Translations under genes and position numbers: made by a program | In this document: one piece after another, positions 55,401 to 64,000 of the stretch | Numbering within the stretch: position 1 is the stretch's first letter | Layout: each line of letters begins with the position of its first letter | Source: Palaemon carinicauda | Lineage: Eukaryota; Arthropoda; Malacostraca; Decapoda; Palaemonidae | Assembly (NCBI RefSeq): GCF_036898095.1 | Contig: NC_090729.1 | Coordinates: 73,240,102-73,304,101 of the forward strand | Length of the DNA: 64,000 nt | Direction: 5' to 3' | The notes under the pieces: generated by a model | The model's input: only the letters and a program-made list of their open reading frames with translations | The model's database searches: none | Told to the model about the DNA's origin: nothing

Positions 55401-55974
55401 CGATAGACAGAGGATCGACCTCTGCTAAAGTCGGCAACTGTTTGACAGCTGCTCCTAACTTGATCATGTCAAACAGGGCTTCCTTGGAGGCCGAACCCTG
55501 AAGCCCCAAGGAAGCCCAAAGCTGTAACAAATCATGGTTAGAAACATTAACATGAAAATCAATATCCTCCGCTGGGGGAGGAGGAGGAGCTTCCTCGCTA
55601 TGCGAGGCAACTCCTTCTCCCAAACCCCGAGATCGGTCAGCAAAACTGTGGCCTACGCTACCACTCGACAGTTTCTCGGAAGAAACTGATCGAGTGGGAA
55701 CTTCGGAGGAGGTTTGGGGCACGGAAGAAGCAGCCTTGGTTATTTCCCCCTTCAGAGAATTCTTCAAAGGAGAAATATCCCTTTTGGACTTCTGCTTCCG
55801 GCACCTGGAAAACCTCTCCCACTGGGAGGTAGACCACTCTCCACACTCACCACATACATTATCTCTATCACACTGTTGGCCCCTACAGAAAGGACATAAA
55901 GTGTGAGGGTCCGTTTCGACCGCCGACATATAAGTCCCACAAGGGCGGTCAGGTAAACCAAGACACTTCCGCAT
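52479..55974 (-). pseudogene. C1 gag: Cys-rich N-terminus, RS-type repeats, RGG tail
   Basis: The start is inferred at ATG 55,974, 25 nt after an acceptor (CTTTTCTACAG at 56,000-56,010): MRKCLGLPDRPCGTYMSAV, CPFCRGQQC, VCGECGEWSTSQWERF is a Cys-rich candidate zinc domain. Then LWASLGLQGSASKEALFDMI and EVDPLSIVDVVV. Between about 54,090 and 55,000 the protein is a string of (R)QRSP / ARQRSP / VRQRSP units, resembling RS domains of SR proteins. The C-terminal part includes WLDIFLRSLGILLRS, KISRLRHSSILGRNLFEP and a KSSRGGKNPRGSGRGRK tail. At least four frameshifts. Confidence 0.75.
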
Positions 55975-56085
55975 CACAGAGGCCAACTTCACAAACACTC
56001 TGTAGAAAAGAAAAAGCAAACAAAAGATCAGTCAAAATGGCTGTCAGAAAGGCGAGGGTGACAGCAGACACGTCCGTCTAGCACC

Positions 56086-56277
56086 CGAGCCGAGAGCAAA
56101 GTGAACTCAGCACAGGTGTGAGGGGGGGGGGGAGGCAAGCTACCCTCCCTAACCCCCGCTAACTAGCGGTGGGGTAGTAAACCCTCGTTAAAATTCTAAT
56201 GGCTGGTCATTTCAGCTACGCCGAAAGTAATTACCCATATTAAATAGCGTGGTTTGTATTTCAGTTACAGAACAAAC
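56086..56277. repeat. C1 5' ITR
   Basis: Inverted copy of about 10,635-10,813. It contains a G10 run and ends CAGTTACAGAACAAA, which matches the ICR second half at about 10,902-10,920. Confidence 0.8.
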
Positions 56278-56810
56278 TTTTTTTTTGCTTGTTTTTAAGA
56301 ATACTGCATTTCATTTCAGAACCTTTCATTATGATGTCCCTTTCTCAGCCACTTTTTTAATCTTGCTAATAAGTCATTTATCATAATTTTTTTTTCTCCC
56401 ACACTGTGTCCCATTATCAGTTAATAAATGTTCCCTTTCACCTAATGTTCTGACCCTTACTTGAACTTGAAGCTATCTAACCTTAAATTCAAGCTATTCA
56501 CATATACTGCTCATTTTTCCCAGAAATGAATCAACGTTCATCTTACATGTTAATCCAGCTAGCCCAAGGAAAGGGAATTTAAGAAGGAAGTAAGATTCTA
56601 GCTGGGTCCCCTTGCCCAGTATAAATCAAGGGGTGGTGCCCAGTGCTCCGTTCTTTTGACCTGTTACCTAGGTTTTTGGGTATTCCACCGTTGTATATTT
56701 GTTGTGTAGTGAACGTTGGGTCGTGGTTGCCATTTGGACACTAGGCAGTTCAGGTGCTACCTTTGGCCACAGTCTGCAAACCACTACACCGTGATTCAGG
56801 AAAGCGAGTG
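56278..56810 (+). promoter_or_regulatory. Possible LTR remainder with TATA box
   Basis: This sequence follows C1 and may continue the interrupted LTR of the gypsy-like element from 10,590. TATAAAT at 56,620-56,626 lies downstream of 'gctgggtccccttgcccag' and upstream of a non-coding stretch. I cannot fix the LTR end or a target duplication. A host intron is the alternative. Confidence 0.3.
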
Positions 56811-58440
56811 GAAGGAAAAGTGGGGAGGTTCGGTCTTGCTGTTGATGGCCTCAAAGGAGTCAGTTTCACCCTAAAAGATAAGACAGTACTGGGACTCCTC
56901 TTTTCTTCTTAAAGGGAGAGACAGCCGAGGTTCTTTGCCGAGCAACCGCTGGGGCCGAAGGATATCAGAGGCTCACGGAGGCATACGAGGAGTGAGCTGA
57001 GAGGGCAGGCCCAACTGCCCAGGCCTGTTTGTTGACGCTGCTGCTGTCGGATAGATCCCCCAAAGGGAAGGGAACTGAAGGCTCCTGTTGAGGAGTCTTC
57101 TCTGGAACCACCGTTGGATAACGTGGGTCTGCCTTAGTTGCAGGTAACTTTGAAATTTTAAATTCCCCGGAAGTGCCCTTTCCCTCTTACCCCAGCGGTC
57201 ACACTGCAATGCGTTTGCTGGAAGGGGAATGGGCCGGCGGAGACCTGTGTACTGTATTAAGACTCTGCCCTTCTTAGGTGAGAGGACTAATGGTCTGGAG
57301 GGCGAAAACCTATCTTTCCATTCCTGCTCCATTTCCTTGTGGACACCTACCTGTTCCTCCATCTGATGGCGTGACTTCTTGGAAGTCGGCGGAGGATGAT
57401 GGATGTCGACTTCTATCTGCGCTTAAAGTTGCGTTGCATTGCTCCGTGTTGGCGAGCATTGCGTAACCGATGACGATTGATGAGGAGAGCTCTGGAGTGT
57501 AGACGAACGTTTGCGCATTGGCGAGTGCTAGCATGCTGATGAACGCTGACAAGCTGGCGATTGTTGCCGAGCTGACGAGCGTTGGCTAGATGACGCAGGT
57601 TGACGCGTCGCAGAACGTTGACACGTAAGCGGCAATTGATGATCTTGATGACGATGGGAATGCATTGTCCGATGATCTGTTGACGCGCACTGACACAATG
57701 AACGCTGACGCTTGGGTGACTTCTGACGTGGAGAGTGCTTGCAATGGCGAGAGCCAACAGCGGATACCTTCGCTGATTTTTTGCGAGATTTGGCGATGGG
57801 CACCAGGCGCGCAACTAGGTGAACGATGATCCAAAGCGACGCATTGCTTGGGGCAATGGTGCTTGGTGGGAGACAGATGCGTAGGCTGATGATAGTGGGA
57901 AGGAGCATGACGAGTAGGACCATCGAGACCAGCAGGAGAAACCCGCGCCGGTGAATGGTACGAGTGATTGGCACAGGCAAACGGTGAGACATTGAGTGAC
58001 AAGCGGTAGGAAGTCGGGAACCAGGAGACAGACGAGCACAAGGTCGGCGAGTCAAAGGTTGGCGCGCAGCAAGATGACGAGCTGGAGAGAGGATGAATCC
58101 TTCAGAAGGACAAACATCCACCGAGGGGGATCGCAAGCGATCCTCGGGCGGAGAGTCCTAAACTGAAGTTCATGGACTAGTGGCTGCATTATCAGGAGAA
58201 GGTCCGGAGGTCGGGAACCAGATGACGTTGAACGAAGAGGTTCCTCCTCTGAGGAGGGCTGCGATGGGAGCAGCAGAAGAAGGAGCACACTCACATCTGA
58301 TAAGAGAAAGGAAGTGCGTAAAGCAATGGTTGTATGTCTTACGGCTAAGCCTTGGGAAGAGGTGGAGAGTGGACACGTCCGATCTCAATCAGCCAAAAGA
58401 AGAAAGTGAGGCAGCTCTGTGAGCTGTAAGTAGAGATAGG
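56811..58440 (-). pseudogene. Family-C-like gag relic
   Basis: Minus-strand pieces resemble C1 gag: a Cys-less serine/arginine-rich repeat region (QSPACQRSSAC, QRSSARQQSP, KRQRSLCQCAS) at about 57,400-58,100, an SPSVDVCPSEGF segment near 58,130 (C1: SPSVEDRPCKG), and SPKKGRVLIQYTGLR with VSPFKKKRG at 56,880-57,290 (C1: STPLNRKRGG). No RT or ITR is attached. It is a truncated gag copy lying within the presumed SNUPN intron, close to the exon. Confidence 0.55.
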
Positions 58441-58747
58441 TGGCTGGGCCAATCACAACAGTGGGAAGGTAGGGTTGCCCCCTCACTTTTTTTTTTCAGT
58501 CTATTGGCTGCCTTCCAGCTTCCCCGAAAGATACTGTACAGTATATCCTATGTAAACAACGGAAGGTTTGTTAGTGTGGAAACAAACAGTACTTTTGGTT
58601 TAAACAGCCCTCGACCCAAAAGCTTTAATCATAAAAAGAAGGCACAATTAAAACATGTACAGCAATTCATACAGATATACAGTAGATCATTCAAACTAAC
58701 ACCAATACTACAGCATGCACTACATATCACGTCATTCAACTACTTAC
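58441..58747. other. Presumed SNUPN intron, 5' part
   Basis: Unique-looking AT-rich sequence between the gag relic and the exon. It begins, on the minus strand, with the donor GTAAGTAG at 58,747-58,740. No other gene is seen. Confidence 0.5.
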
Positions 58748-58917
58748 TCTTTTCTTGCCTCTAGGACTCTTTTTCTTCGTTCCTCTTGACAAGAGCCAGA
58801 AACTTTTGCTTTGTATAATGCAAAACGCGGATGTTCCGCGTGAGGTGTGTTTGGGTGAGATGTCACTTCCACGCTGCCAAAGTTGACCAGTAATTCATCC
58901 ATAGTGACAGAAAAATC
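58748..58917 (-). CDS. SNUPN: Snurportin-1-like first coding exon (IBB-type N-terminus)
   Basis: Host gene exon. On the minus strand the acceptor AATTTCTTTCAG (58,918 upward) precedes 15 nt of leader and ATG at 58,902. 51 codons plus two bases follow, to the donor AGA|GTAAGTAG at 58,747. The protein starts MDELLVNFGS, then PHAEHPRFALYKAK and EERRKRVLEARK. Snurportin-1 carries the m3G-capped snRNP into the nucleus and binds importin-beta through an N-terminal basic helix; the pattern Met-[DE]-E-L, 'HPR...YK', 'ERR+R+LE' fits that region. The rest of the gene must lie left of the TE nest or outside. Assignment is from family memory without a search. Strong splice sites and an undamaged frame favour a live exon. 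Confidence 0.65.
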
Positions 58918-59155
58918 CTGAAAGAAATTATGAACTTCAGACAACATCTATTTCAAAACCTCATTACATGAATGAAACAATTATTTCTAATCTGATTACT
59001 TTATTAGTTACAGTACTACTATAATAAGAATTAATATACAGTATTTAAATGAAATCATTAGAAAATTCACTTTTTAGCTCATGTCTTATATTGCTTTTAT
59101 GAAATTGAGCACAAATTATACAAAATCGAAAGCAGCCAGTTAGTACAAACTAGAA
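58918..59155. other. AT-rich sequence upstream of the SNUPN-like exon
   Basis: Presumed intron or promoter-proximal DNA before C3. It holds the polypyrimidine tract of the acceptor. Nothing else is seen. Confidence 0.5.
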
Positions 59156-60597
59156 TTGTTCCTTCACTCCATACAAACCCTGGCTATTTATAGGGCTAAA
59201 TGTATTACTTTCGGCCATAAGACTTTTAGCAAATAACCACCCAACCCACTAGTTAGCAGGAGGGGTGGAGGGGTAGCCGGCTACTCCGCTCACTCACACA
59301 CCTAGGCTGATCACCCACTTTGCTTTAGGCTCGGTGGAGAACAGATGTTGCCATTCTCCTCCACCACTGCCCTTCTTGACTTGCCATTGACTAATAACTT
59401 TATTTCTTTTTTCTTTTCAGGCAGCTTATGATTCTTCCTGACCAGCCTCTTGAGGGTTGCACTGCTGTACCTTTATGTCCTCCGTAGAGATACACCTACA
59501 CCACCTGTGTCCGTACTGTAGCGGCCGGCGTTGTGATCAGGTCAACACCTGCTCTGTGTGTCAGGAGTGGTCTGCCTCCCAGTGGGAGAGGCTTGGGCAT
59601 AGGCATAAGAAGAAGTCTACCATAGATTCTTCGCCTTCGGGGTCTTCCTTGAAGTTGAAGAAATGCTCGAACTTCTTCATTGAATCCCAATCTCGAAGCT
59701 CCTGTTGATTGGTCTCTACCAGGGAACGATCGTATAGAAGCGTAAAACGTTTAACTCCCGGTAATTCTCAGGGTTCAAGGGACAGAACTGCTTCCCCTGA
59801 AGAAGCAGTTCTCCACCTCCCCTCAGGCAGCGTCTGCTCTTTTTCTGACATTTCACAGGTCTGCCTATTGCTGGGAATGGCTGGTTCCCCGTTGAATGAG
59901 GCATTAATGGAGCTTCCCCTCCTGGGTGCTGAGAAGAAGCGGACACCTTCTTCCTCAGAGGTGGATCCGTCATCGATGAGTGCTGTTCATGGTGACCCTG
60001 GATTTTTTGCCGCCTTGTCCGCAAAAGAATCTCCCCCATAGCCTTCCCTTGCTGAGAAACTCTTCCGTCAGGGGTGGAGCAAAGTCAGAAGCGACTCTCT
60101 CCTGCAGGCGGTCGCCTCTCTCCTCCGCGAGTAAGGTACCCCATAGAGACTCAGTTACAGAGATCTTTCAGAGACCAACGCACATCTCCTCAGACCCTGT
60201 CAGATCAGGTTTCCTCTGTGGAGGAACCTCGCCACCGCCGACGTTCCCCTCAGGAGGACCGTCACTCTTCTCGGGAGTGCAGTACACCTCACAGCGATAG
60301 ACGATCTCCTTCCCCTGCGGTAAGGAGACATCTCTTCAGTCCTGCAGAAACCATCGTTCTCCGGCCAGACGTTCGCCTTCGGGCCCTCGTCACCACTCAT
60401 CACCTTGTGACCATCACCCTTTTGCTCGTGATCGTCACTCTAGACCTAGTGACTTCCACCCCTTGCGAGATTGCCAGTGCCAGTCTTGCTATCATTCAGC
60501 AAGTGCTTGTCAGTCACCAGAGCCTCAGGCCTCTCCTAGAACTCTCCGTTCTTCACCTCCTCGGCGTTCGCCAACCTCTCGCCGCTCATTTGTATTT
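59156..60597 (+). mobile_element. C3: 5' part of a family-C DIRS element, plus strand
   Basis: Starts with the 5'-terminal type of sequence (ATTGTTCCTTCACTCC, compare the second half of the C ICRs). It continues as a 5' ITR to about 59,340 with 'cccactagttagcaggaggg', an acceptor TTTTCTTTTCAG at 59,411-59,422, and gag. It is cut at about 60,597, where C2 begins in the opposite orientation. It is the only plus-strand DIRS element here. The remainder may lie beyond the right edge. Confidence 0.65.
59423..60597 (+). pseudogene. C3 gag, N-terminal half
   Basis: Plus-strand gag with CTFMSSVEIHLHHLCPYCSG, RRCDQVNTCSVCQEWSASQW and KKKSTIDSSPSG, closely parallel to the Cys-rich start of C1 gag (CPFCRG, VCGECGEWSTSQW). 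Later SDISQVCLLLGMAGSPLNEAL and EVDPSSMSAV match the central block. An RS-rich part (RSPSPAVRRHLFSPAE, PPRRSPTSRRS) ends at the C2 junction. Several frameshifts; no C-terminus. Confidence 0.7.
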
Positions 60598-62288
60598 TTC
60601 CTAGCAATAGGGGATATTACTTTCGGAAAAGCTGAAAGACAAGCCTTGAGAATTTTAGCGAGGGATAACTTCCCAAACCGCTAGTTAGCAGCAGGGGTGG
60701 GGGGTAGTCGACTACCACGCTCACTCACAAACCTTGGCTGAGCAGCCCCTTTGCTTTCAGGCAGGACTTTTTCAGGAGACAGGACTGGTGGGTCAATTTA
60801 TATACTGTACAGGTAAATAGCTAAAGGTTTGTATCATTATGAAAAATAAAAATTACCTTCAAATTTGTCATTATTCCGTCACTAAATACAAACCCTTTTT
60901 TATAGGATATGACTTACCTCTAAGGAAGGGAAGGAATTAGGCATTTGACGCGGGGTTCTCACCTAACATATAAATCATAGAAAGTAGGAACCTTGCTCTC
61001 GCTATATTAGTTGTGCTCTGTACGATTATCGACCTGCGCAAGCTGTGTGTTTGTTATACTAGCAATGTGGCTGGTCTAGCAATAGGATCTCGGGTCATAG
61101 GAATCTGAGAGTACTGAGACGTTATCCAATAGCCCACCCTGCAAGATGTATTGGGGCTGCAACAAATATTAAAATTTCTATATTTAGGATACACAAGGGA
61201 AGTGGATCTTACCTGCAGAGAAGTGATTTAAGCTGTGCTGAGTACAGTGGAGCTGATTTCCCAGAGGGGGAGAGGTGAAGGAAAGAAAGAAAACTAGTCA
61301 TCCTACTTATTCAACCTAGTCTAACCAAGGTAACCTCAGTGCTCAACCCTCATCTACTTGTCCATCAAGGAGCTTGAGTGCTTAGACCACTATGTTATAC
61401 AGCCACCACAGGACCTCCGTGTTCCCGTGAGTTACGTCTTGTAGGTAGCGGGCGATGAAAATCGTCTGACGCTTCCACATACCCCTTGCAGTACCTGCGC
61501 CACAGAGTAGTTCCTTTTTAAGTGACAGGGACGTTGCAATGCCCAAACATCATGAGCTCTGGGTTGTCCTTGTGGAGGAGGGGCAGGATTAAGTCCAAGG
61601 TCAATGCCTTTGCTAATCCATGATAAGATTGTGTTCTCCGATACCCTCCTCTTGACATTCCCTGTGTTAACAAACATTGCTAACACACAGGGGAGAGCTG
61701 CTGCTGTTCTTTAGGTAAACCCTCAGACTCCTCACTGAGCAAAGTACTAGCGGGTCCGGGTCTTTGGTTACATAAAAAAGATCCCGAAGGGTCTGAATTT
61801 TGGATCCCCCTACCCTAGGATTTTTTAATCTTGGCAATATACTTAGGGACGAAGCTGAAAATAACCTCTCCCCATCCCCTGGAATAGGAGATGTCATCTG
61901 ATAAACTATGCAGTTTACAGATTCTTTAGGACGAGGTCAAAGTAAGTAGGAACACCGTTTTCAGAGTAAGGTGGTGATCTGTTGCCCGGTGTAATGGTTC
62001 TTAGGAAGCTGCTTTTAGAGACTGAATGACTTGAACCACGTTCCAAGGAGGAGGTCTAATCTCCAACTAGGGACAAGTCATCTCAAAATTTGTATGAGAG
62101 AAATTTCCAATGAGGAGGAAATATCTACTCCCTTCAGATTAAAGGTAAGACTCAATGATGAGCAGTAGCCTTTGACTGTCAAAACCAAGTGAAGCATTTC
62201 TTCCCGAAGGTATACAAGGATCTCTGCTATTGTTGGAATAGAGGCATCGAGGGGAGTGATACCCCTTCCAATACACCAACAATAGAAA
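60598..62288 (-). mobile_element. C2: 3' part of a family-C DIRS element
   Basis: Minus-strand copy. The 3' ITR starts near 60,590-60,600 with TTTGTATTTTTCCTAGCAAT, missing roughly the outermost 20-40 bp of the family terminus. The ICR is at about 60,830-60,900 (GTTTGTATCATTATGAAAAA, then ATTATTCCGTCACTAAATAC). A 3' untranslated part follows to about 61,400, then YR until B3 interrupts at 62,288. Confidence 0.7.
61400..62288 (-). pseudogene. C2 tyrosine recombinase fragment
   Basis: Core-binding start IGRGITPLDASIPTIAEILVYL (about 62,215-62,288), then LTVKGYCSSLSLTFNLKGVDIS. The catalytic end reads PAPPPQGQPRAHDVW, and in a neighbouring frame GIATSLSLKRNYSVAQVLQ. The HxxR Arg codon region (about 61,541-61,546) is five bases (TGGGC) where six are expected, with TGG in place of CGG. 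This lesion differs from the 2-nt loss in C1 and C4. Confidence 0.65.
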
Positions 62289-62945
62289 AATTTTATTTTC
62301 ATTATAAAATAAATTTTTGAACATATTTACCTGGTAGTTATATATATAGCTTACGTCTCTGACGTTACGACAGAAAATTCAAAACTCGCGGCAATCGCCG
62401 ATTGGATAGCCAGGTGTACCACCTGCGCACCCTAGCAAGGTACCTTGGAACCATCCCCTGTTCCCTCATATTTTCTATGCCTCTAGTCTCTAGAGGGGAG
62501 GAGGGTGGGAATTTAATTATGTATAACTACCAAGTAAGTATGTTCAAAAATTTATTTTATAATGAAAATAAAATTTTTAAACACAAGACTTACCTGGAAG
62601 TTATATATATATAGCTGATTAACACCTTTGGTGGAGGGTTAGAGACAGCCAATATAGTAAGGATTTTTTACAAAGAGTTAATAAACAAACTTAAGGGTTC
62701 GTACCTGATAAGGAAGCTGACTTCAATGAATTCTTTCATTATGTCCGCTTTCCTTATGAGATACAGCGATCGACCCAGGGGGCTGAAGACCTCTAGGAGC
62801 TGTCAAACCGGTCTAAAAACCTCTATGTGACAGGACCTCTTCCAATACGCTTGTTCCGGGCACTCTCAAGGAACAAATTGACCACCTGACTAAAATCAAT
62901 GATTGTGGGAAACTGTCGCAATCTCCACAAACAACCATAAAAATA
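62289..62945 (-). mobile_element. B3: 3' end of a family-B DIRS element
   Basis: The terminus 'attttattttcattataaaa' at about 62,289 is complemented at about 62,535-62,575, followed by the second ICR half-site (ACTTACCTGGAAGTTATATA). The inner part matches the 2,900-3,300 region of B1 ('gataaggaagctgacttcaa', 'cagcgatcgacccagggggc'). It interrupts C2 and is itself cut by C4 at 62,946. Confidence 0.75.
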
Positions 62946-64000
62946 TGACAAATTCGGAGATAATTTGTATTTTTCCTAACCATACAAACCTTAGCTATTT
63001 ACATTGGGTTTACCTTTTAGCGTAGCTGAAATGACGAGCCAATAGTTTTTAACGAGGGTTAATTACCCCCGCGCTAGTTAGCGGGGGTAGGGGAAGGGAT
63101 AGCTTGCTAACTCCCCCCCCCCCACACACACACACCAGTGATTTGCTTCACTTCACTTAGAGGTAGGACTTGACTTGGGGGCCAGGGTTGGCGGGCAAAT
63201 ATGTGTAAATAGCTAAGGTTTGTATGGTTAGGAAAAATACAAATTATCTCCGAATTTGTCATTTGTTCCGTAACCGAAATACAAACCACACAATTTACAT
63301 TGGGTGACTTACCCCTTAGGAAGGGTGGAAAGTCCGCAGCCTTACTGACTTCGGCTTTGCCCGGGGACTCCATCCTTCAGTGAGTAGCACTTGAGAGAAG
63401 GAGCCCTTGCACCTCACAAGTTCCTTGCATCGCAGGAACGAGTGGCCTACATAAGTTGTGTGTGGAGGAAAGTGTGACTCGTCCTATGAAGTTGACCTTG
63501 AGACCTTTAGATAGGAATCTAGGATAGGACGTTCCCAATACCACCTCGTCAGGGTATGGGGGACGCAACAGTATTAAGCTTAATACTAGGAGCACAAGGA
63601 AGCATGTGTTACCTGCAGAGGTCGAGGTCAGCTATGCGAGGACCAGGATGCTGCTTCCCCAAGAGAGGGGAGAATGAAGAAAGAAGTAAGGGTCAGACAT
63701 ACTCTTTCATTCACGCAGACTAAAACCGGGTAACAACGCCCTCAACCTACTGCTACTTGTCCATAAAGGAGCCTGAGGTTAGACCAGCTGTTGTGCAGCC
63801 ACCACAGGGCCGACAGAAAACGTATTGAGGCTCCTGTGGGTCACGTCCTGCAGGTAGTGGGCTGTGAAGGTCGTCCGACGCTTCCAGACCCCAGCTTGAA
63901 GCACCTGCGTCACAGAGAAGTTTCTCTTGAAGGCCAAGGACGTAGCAACACCCGATATCGTGTGCCCTAGGGCGACGTGACGGAGGAGGGTCTGGATTCA
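62946..64000 (-). mobile_element. C4: 3' end of a family-C DIRS element, runs off the window
   Basis: The 3' ITR starts TGACAAATTCGGAGATAATT at 62,946. The ICR (about 63,205-63,300) contains ATACAAATTATCTCCGAATT then GTCATTTGTTCCGTAACCGA. The 3' untranslated sequence (63,300-63,778) parallels C1 10,961-11,427. YR begins at 63,779. Confidence 0.8.
63779..64000 (-). pseudogene. C4 tyrosine recombinase C-terminus, partial
   Basis: Reads GVATSLAFKRNFSVTQVLQ, then AGVWKRRTTFTAHYLQDVTH (candidate Tyr) to TAA at 63,779-63,781. Upstream PPPSRRPRAHDI lies in another frame because two bases are missing at about 63,950-63,953, at the HxxR Arg codon, the same lesion as in C1. The gene continues beyond the right edge. 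Confidence 0.7.

Larger units (their letters stand above)
10591..56277 (-). mobile_element. C1: DIRS1-like retrotransposon, family C, split by 38 kb of nested insertions
   Basis: Outermost element of the main nest, coded on the minus strand. The 3' ITR (10,591-about 10,813) and 5' ITR (about 56,086-56,277) are inverted copies; both contain the 'aagtgaactcagcacaggtg' and 'gctagttagcgggg' type segments. An ICR lies at about 10,855-10,960. Its own sequence is 10,591-13,642 plus 51,710-56,277: YR and RNase H on the left, RT and gag on the right. The Tigger transposon entered at a TA inside RT, and removing it restores the RT reading frame across the junction. Without insertions C1 is about 7.6 kb. 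Genes are frameshifted but readable. Confidence 0.85.

Noticed and set aside
58504..58764. 86-codon plus-strand ORF opposite the SNUPN-like exon
   Set aside because: Covers intron sequence, shows no homology and overlaps the splice donor of the better-supported minus-strand exon.
59716..60039. 107-codon minus-strand ORF
   Set aside because: Antisense to C3 gag, which has homology support.

Overview
The window is animal nuclear DNA with no prokaryotic gene organisation. It is AT-rich and intron-like, carries long GA/CT microsatellites, and is filled with tyrosine-recombinase (DIRS1-like) retrotransposons of a kind known to be common in decapod crustaceans. A decapod shrimp or prawn is my best guess. 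That is inference; no species marker is present. The only credible host coding sequence is a 170-nt exon at 58,748-58,917 on the minus strand. It encodes the N-terminus of a snurportin-1-like (SNUPN) protein, with the importin-beta-binding type of sequence. If that is right, at least the 58.7 kb to its left, in the direction of transcription, would be one SNUPN intron.

Most of the rest is a deep nest of mobile elements that can be unpacked. Four DIRS-like families are named here A, B, C and D. All copies but one fragment are coded on the minus strand, in the order gag, RT-RNase H, tyrosine recombinase (YR). Each has inverted terminal repeats (ITRs) and, just inside the 3' ITR, an internal complementary region (ICR). 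The ICR is complementary to both element ends, which gives near base-level boundaries.

Layout from the left: a decayed plus-strand Ty3/gypsy-like pol end (1-about 2,060) is interrupted by element B1 (2,569-9,430). Element C1 (10,591-56,277) is split inside its RT by a Tigger/pogo DNA transposon (13,643-51,709, TA target duplication). The Tigger is split by A1 (15,969-51,292). A1 is split twice, 31 bp apart, by A2 (16,674-26,750) and D (26,785-43,948). A2 contains a 1.9-kb TA-flanked non-autonomous transposon (23,482-25,376). D contains B2 (28,906-35,627) and a short (TAA)n-tailed retroposon (about 40,299-40,955). To the right lie a possible LTR promoter (56.3-56.8 kb), a C-like gag relic (56.8-58.4 kb), the SNUPN exon, and a second nest: C3 (59,156, plus strand), C2 (60,598), B3 (62,289) and C4 (62,946 to the edge).

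The most interesting observations are these. (1) In six of eight YR copies the lesion falls exactly on the arginine codon of the catalytic HxxR motif, including an identical-position TGA in both family-A copies. (2) Family-A gag has a conserved 176-nt spliceosomal intron that family D lacks, plus a leader intron. (3) A same-strand alternative frame stays open across hundreds of codons of RT-RNase H in families A, C and D. (4) A 0.9-kb C-like gag fragment sits antisense inside one ITR of D. (5) The nest gives clean empty-site evidence and a relative insertion chronology.
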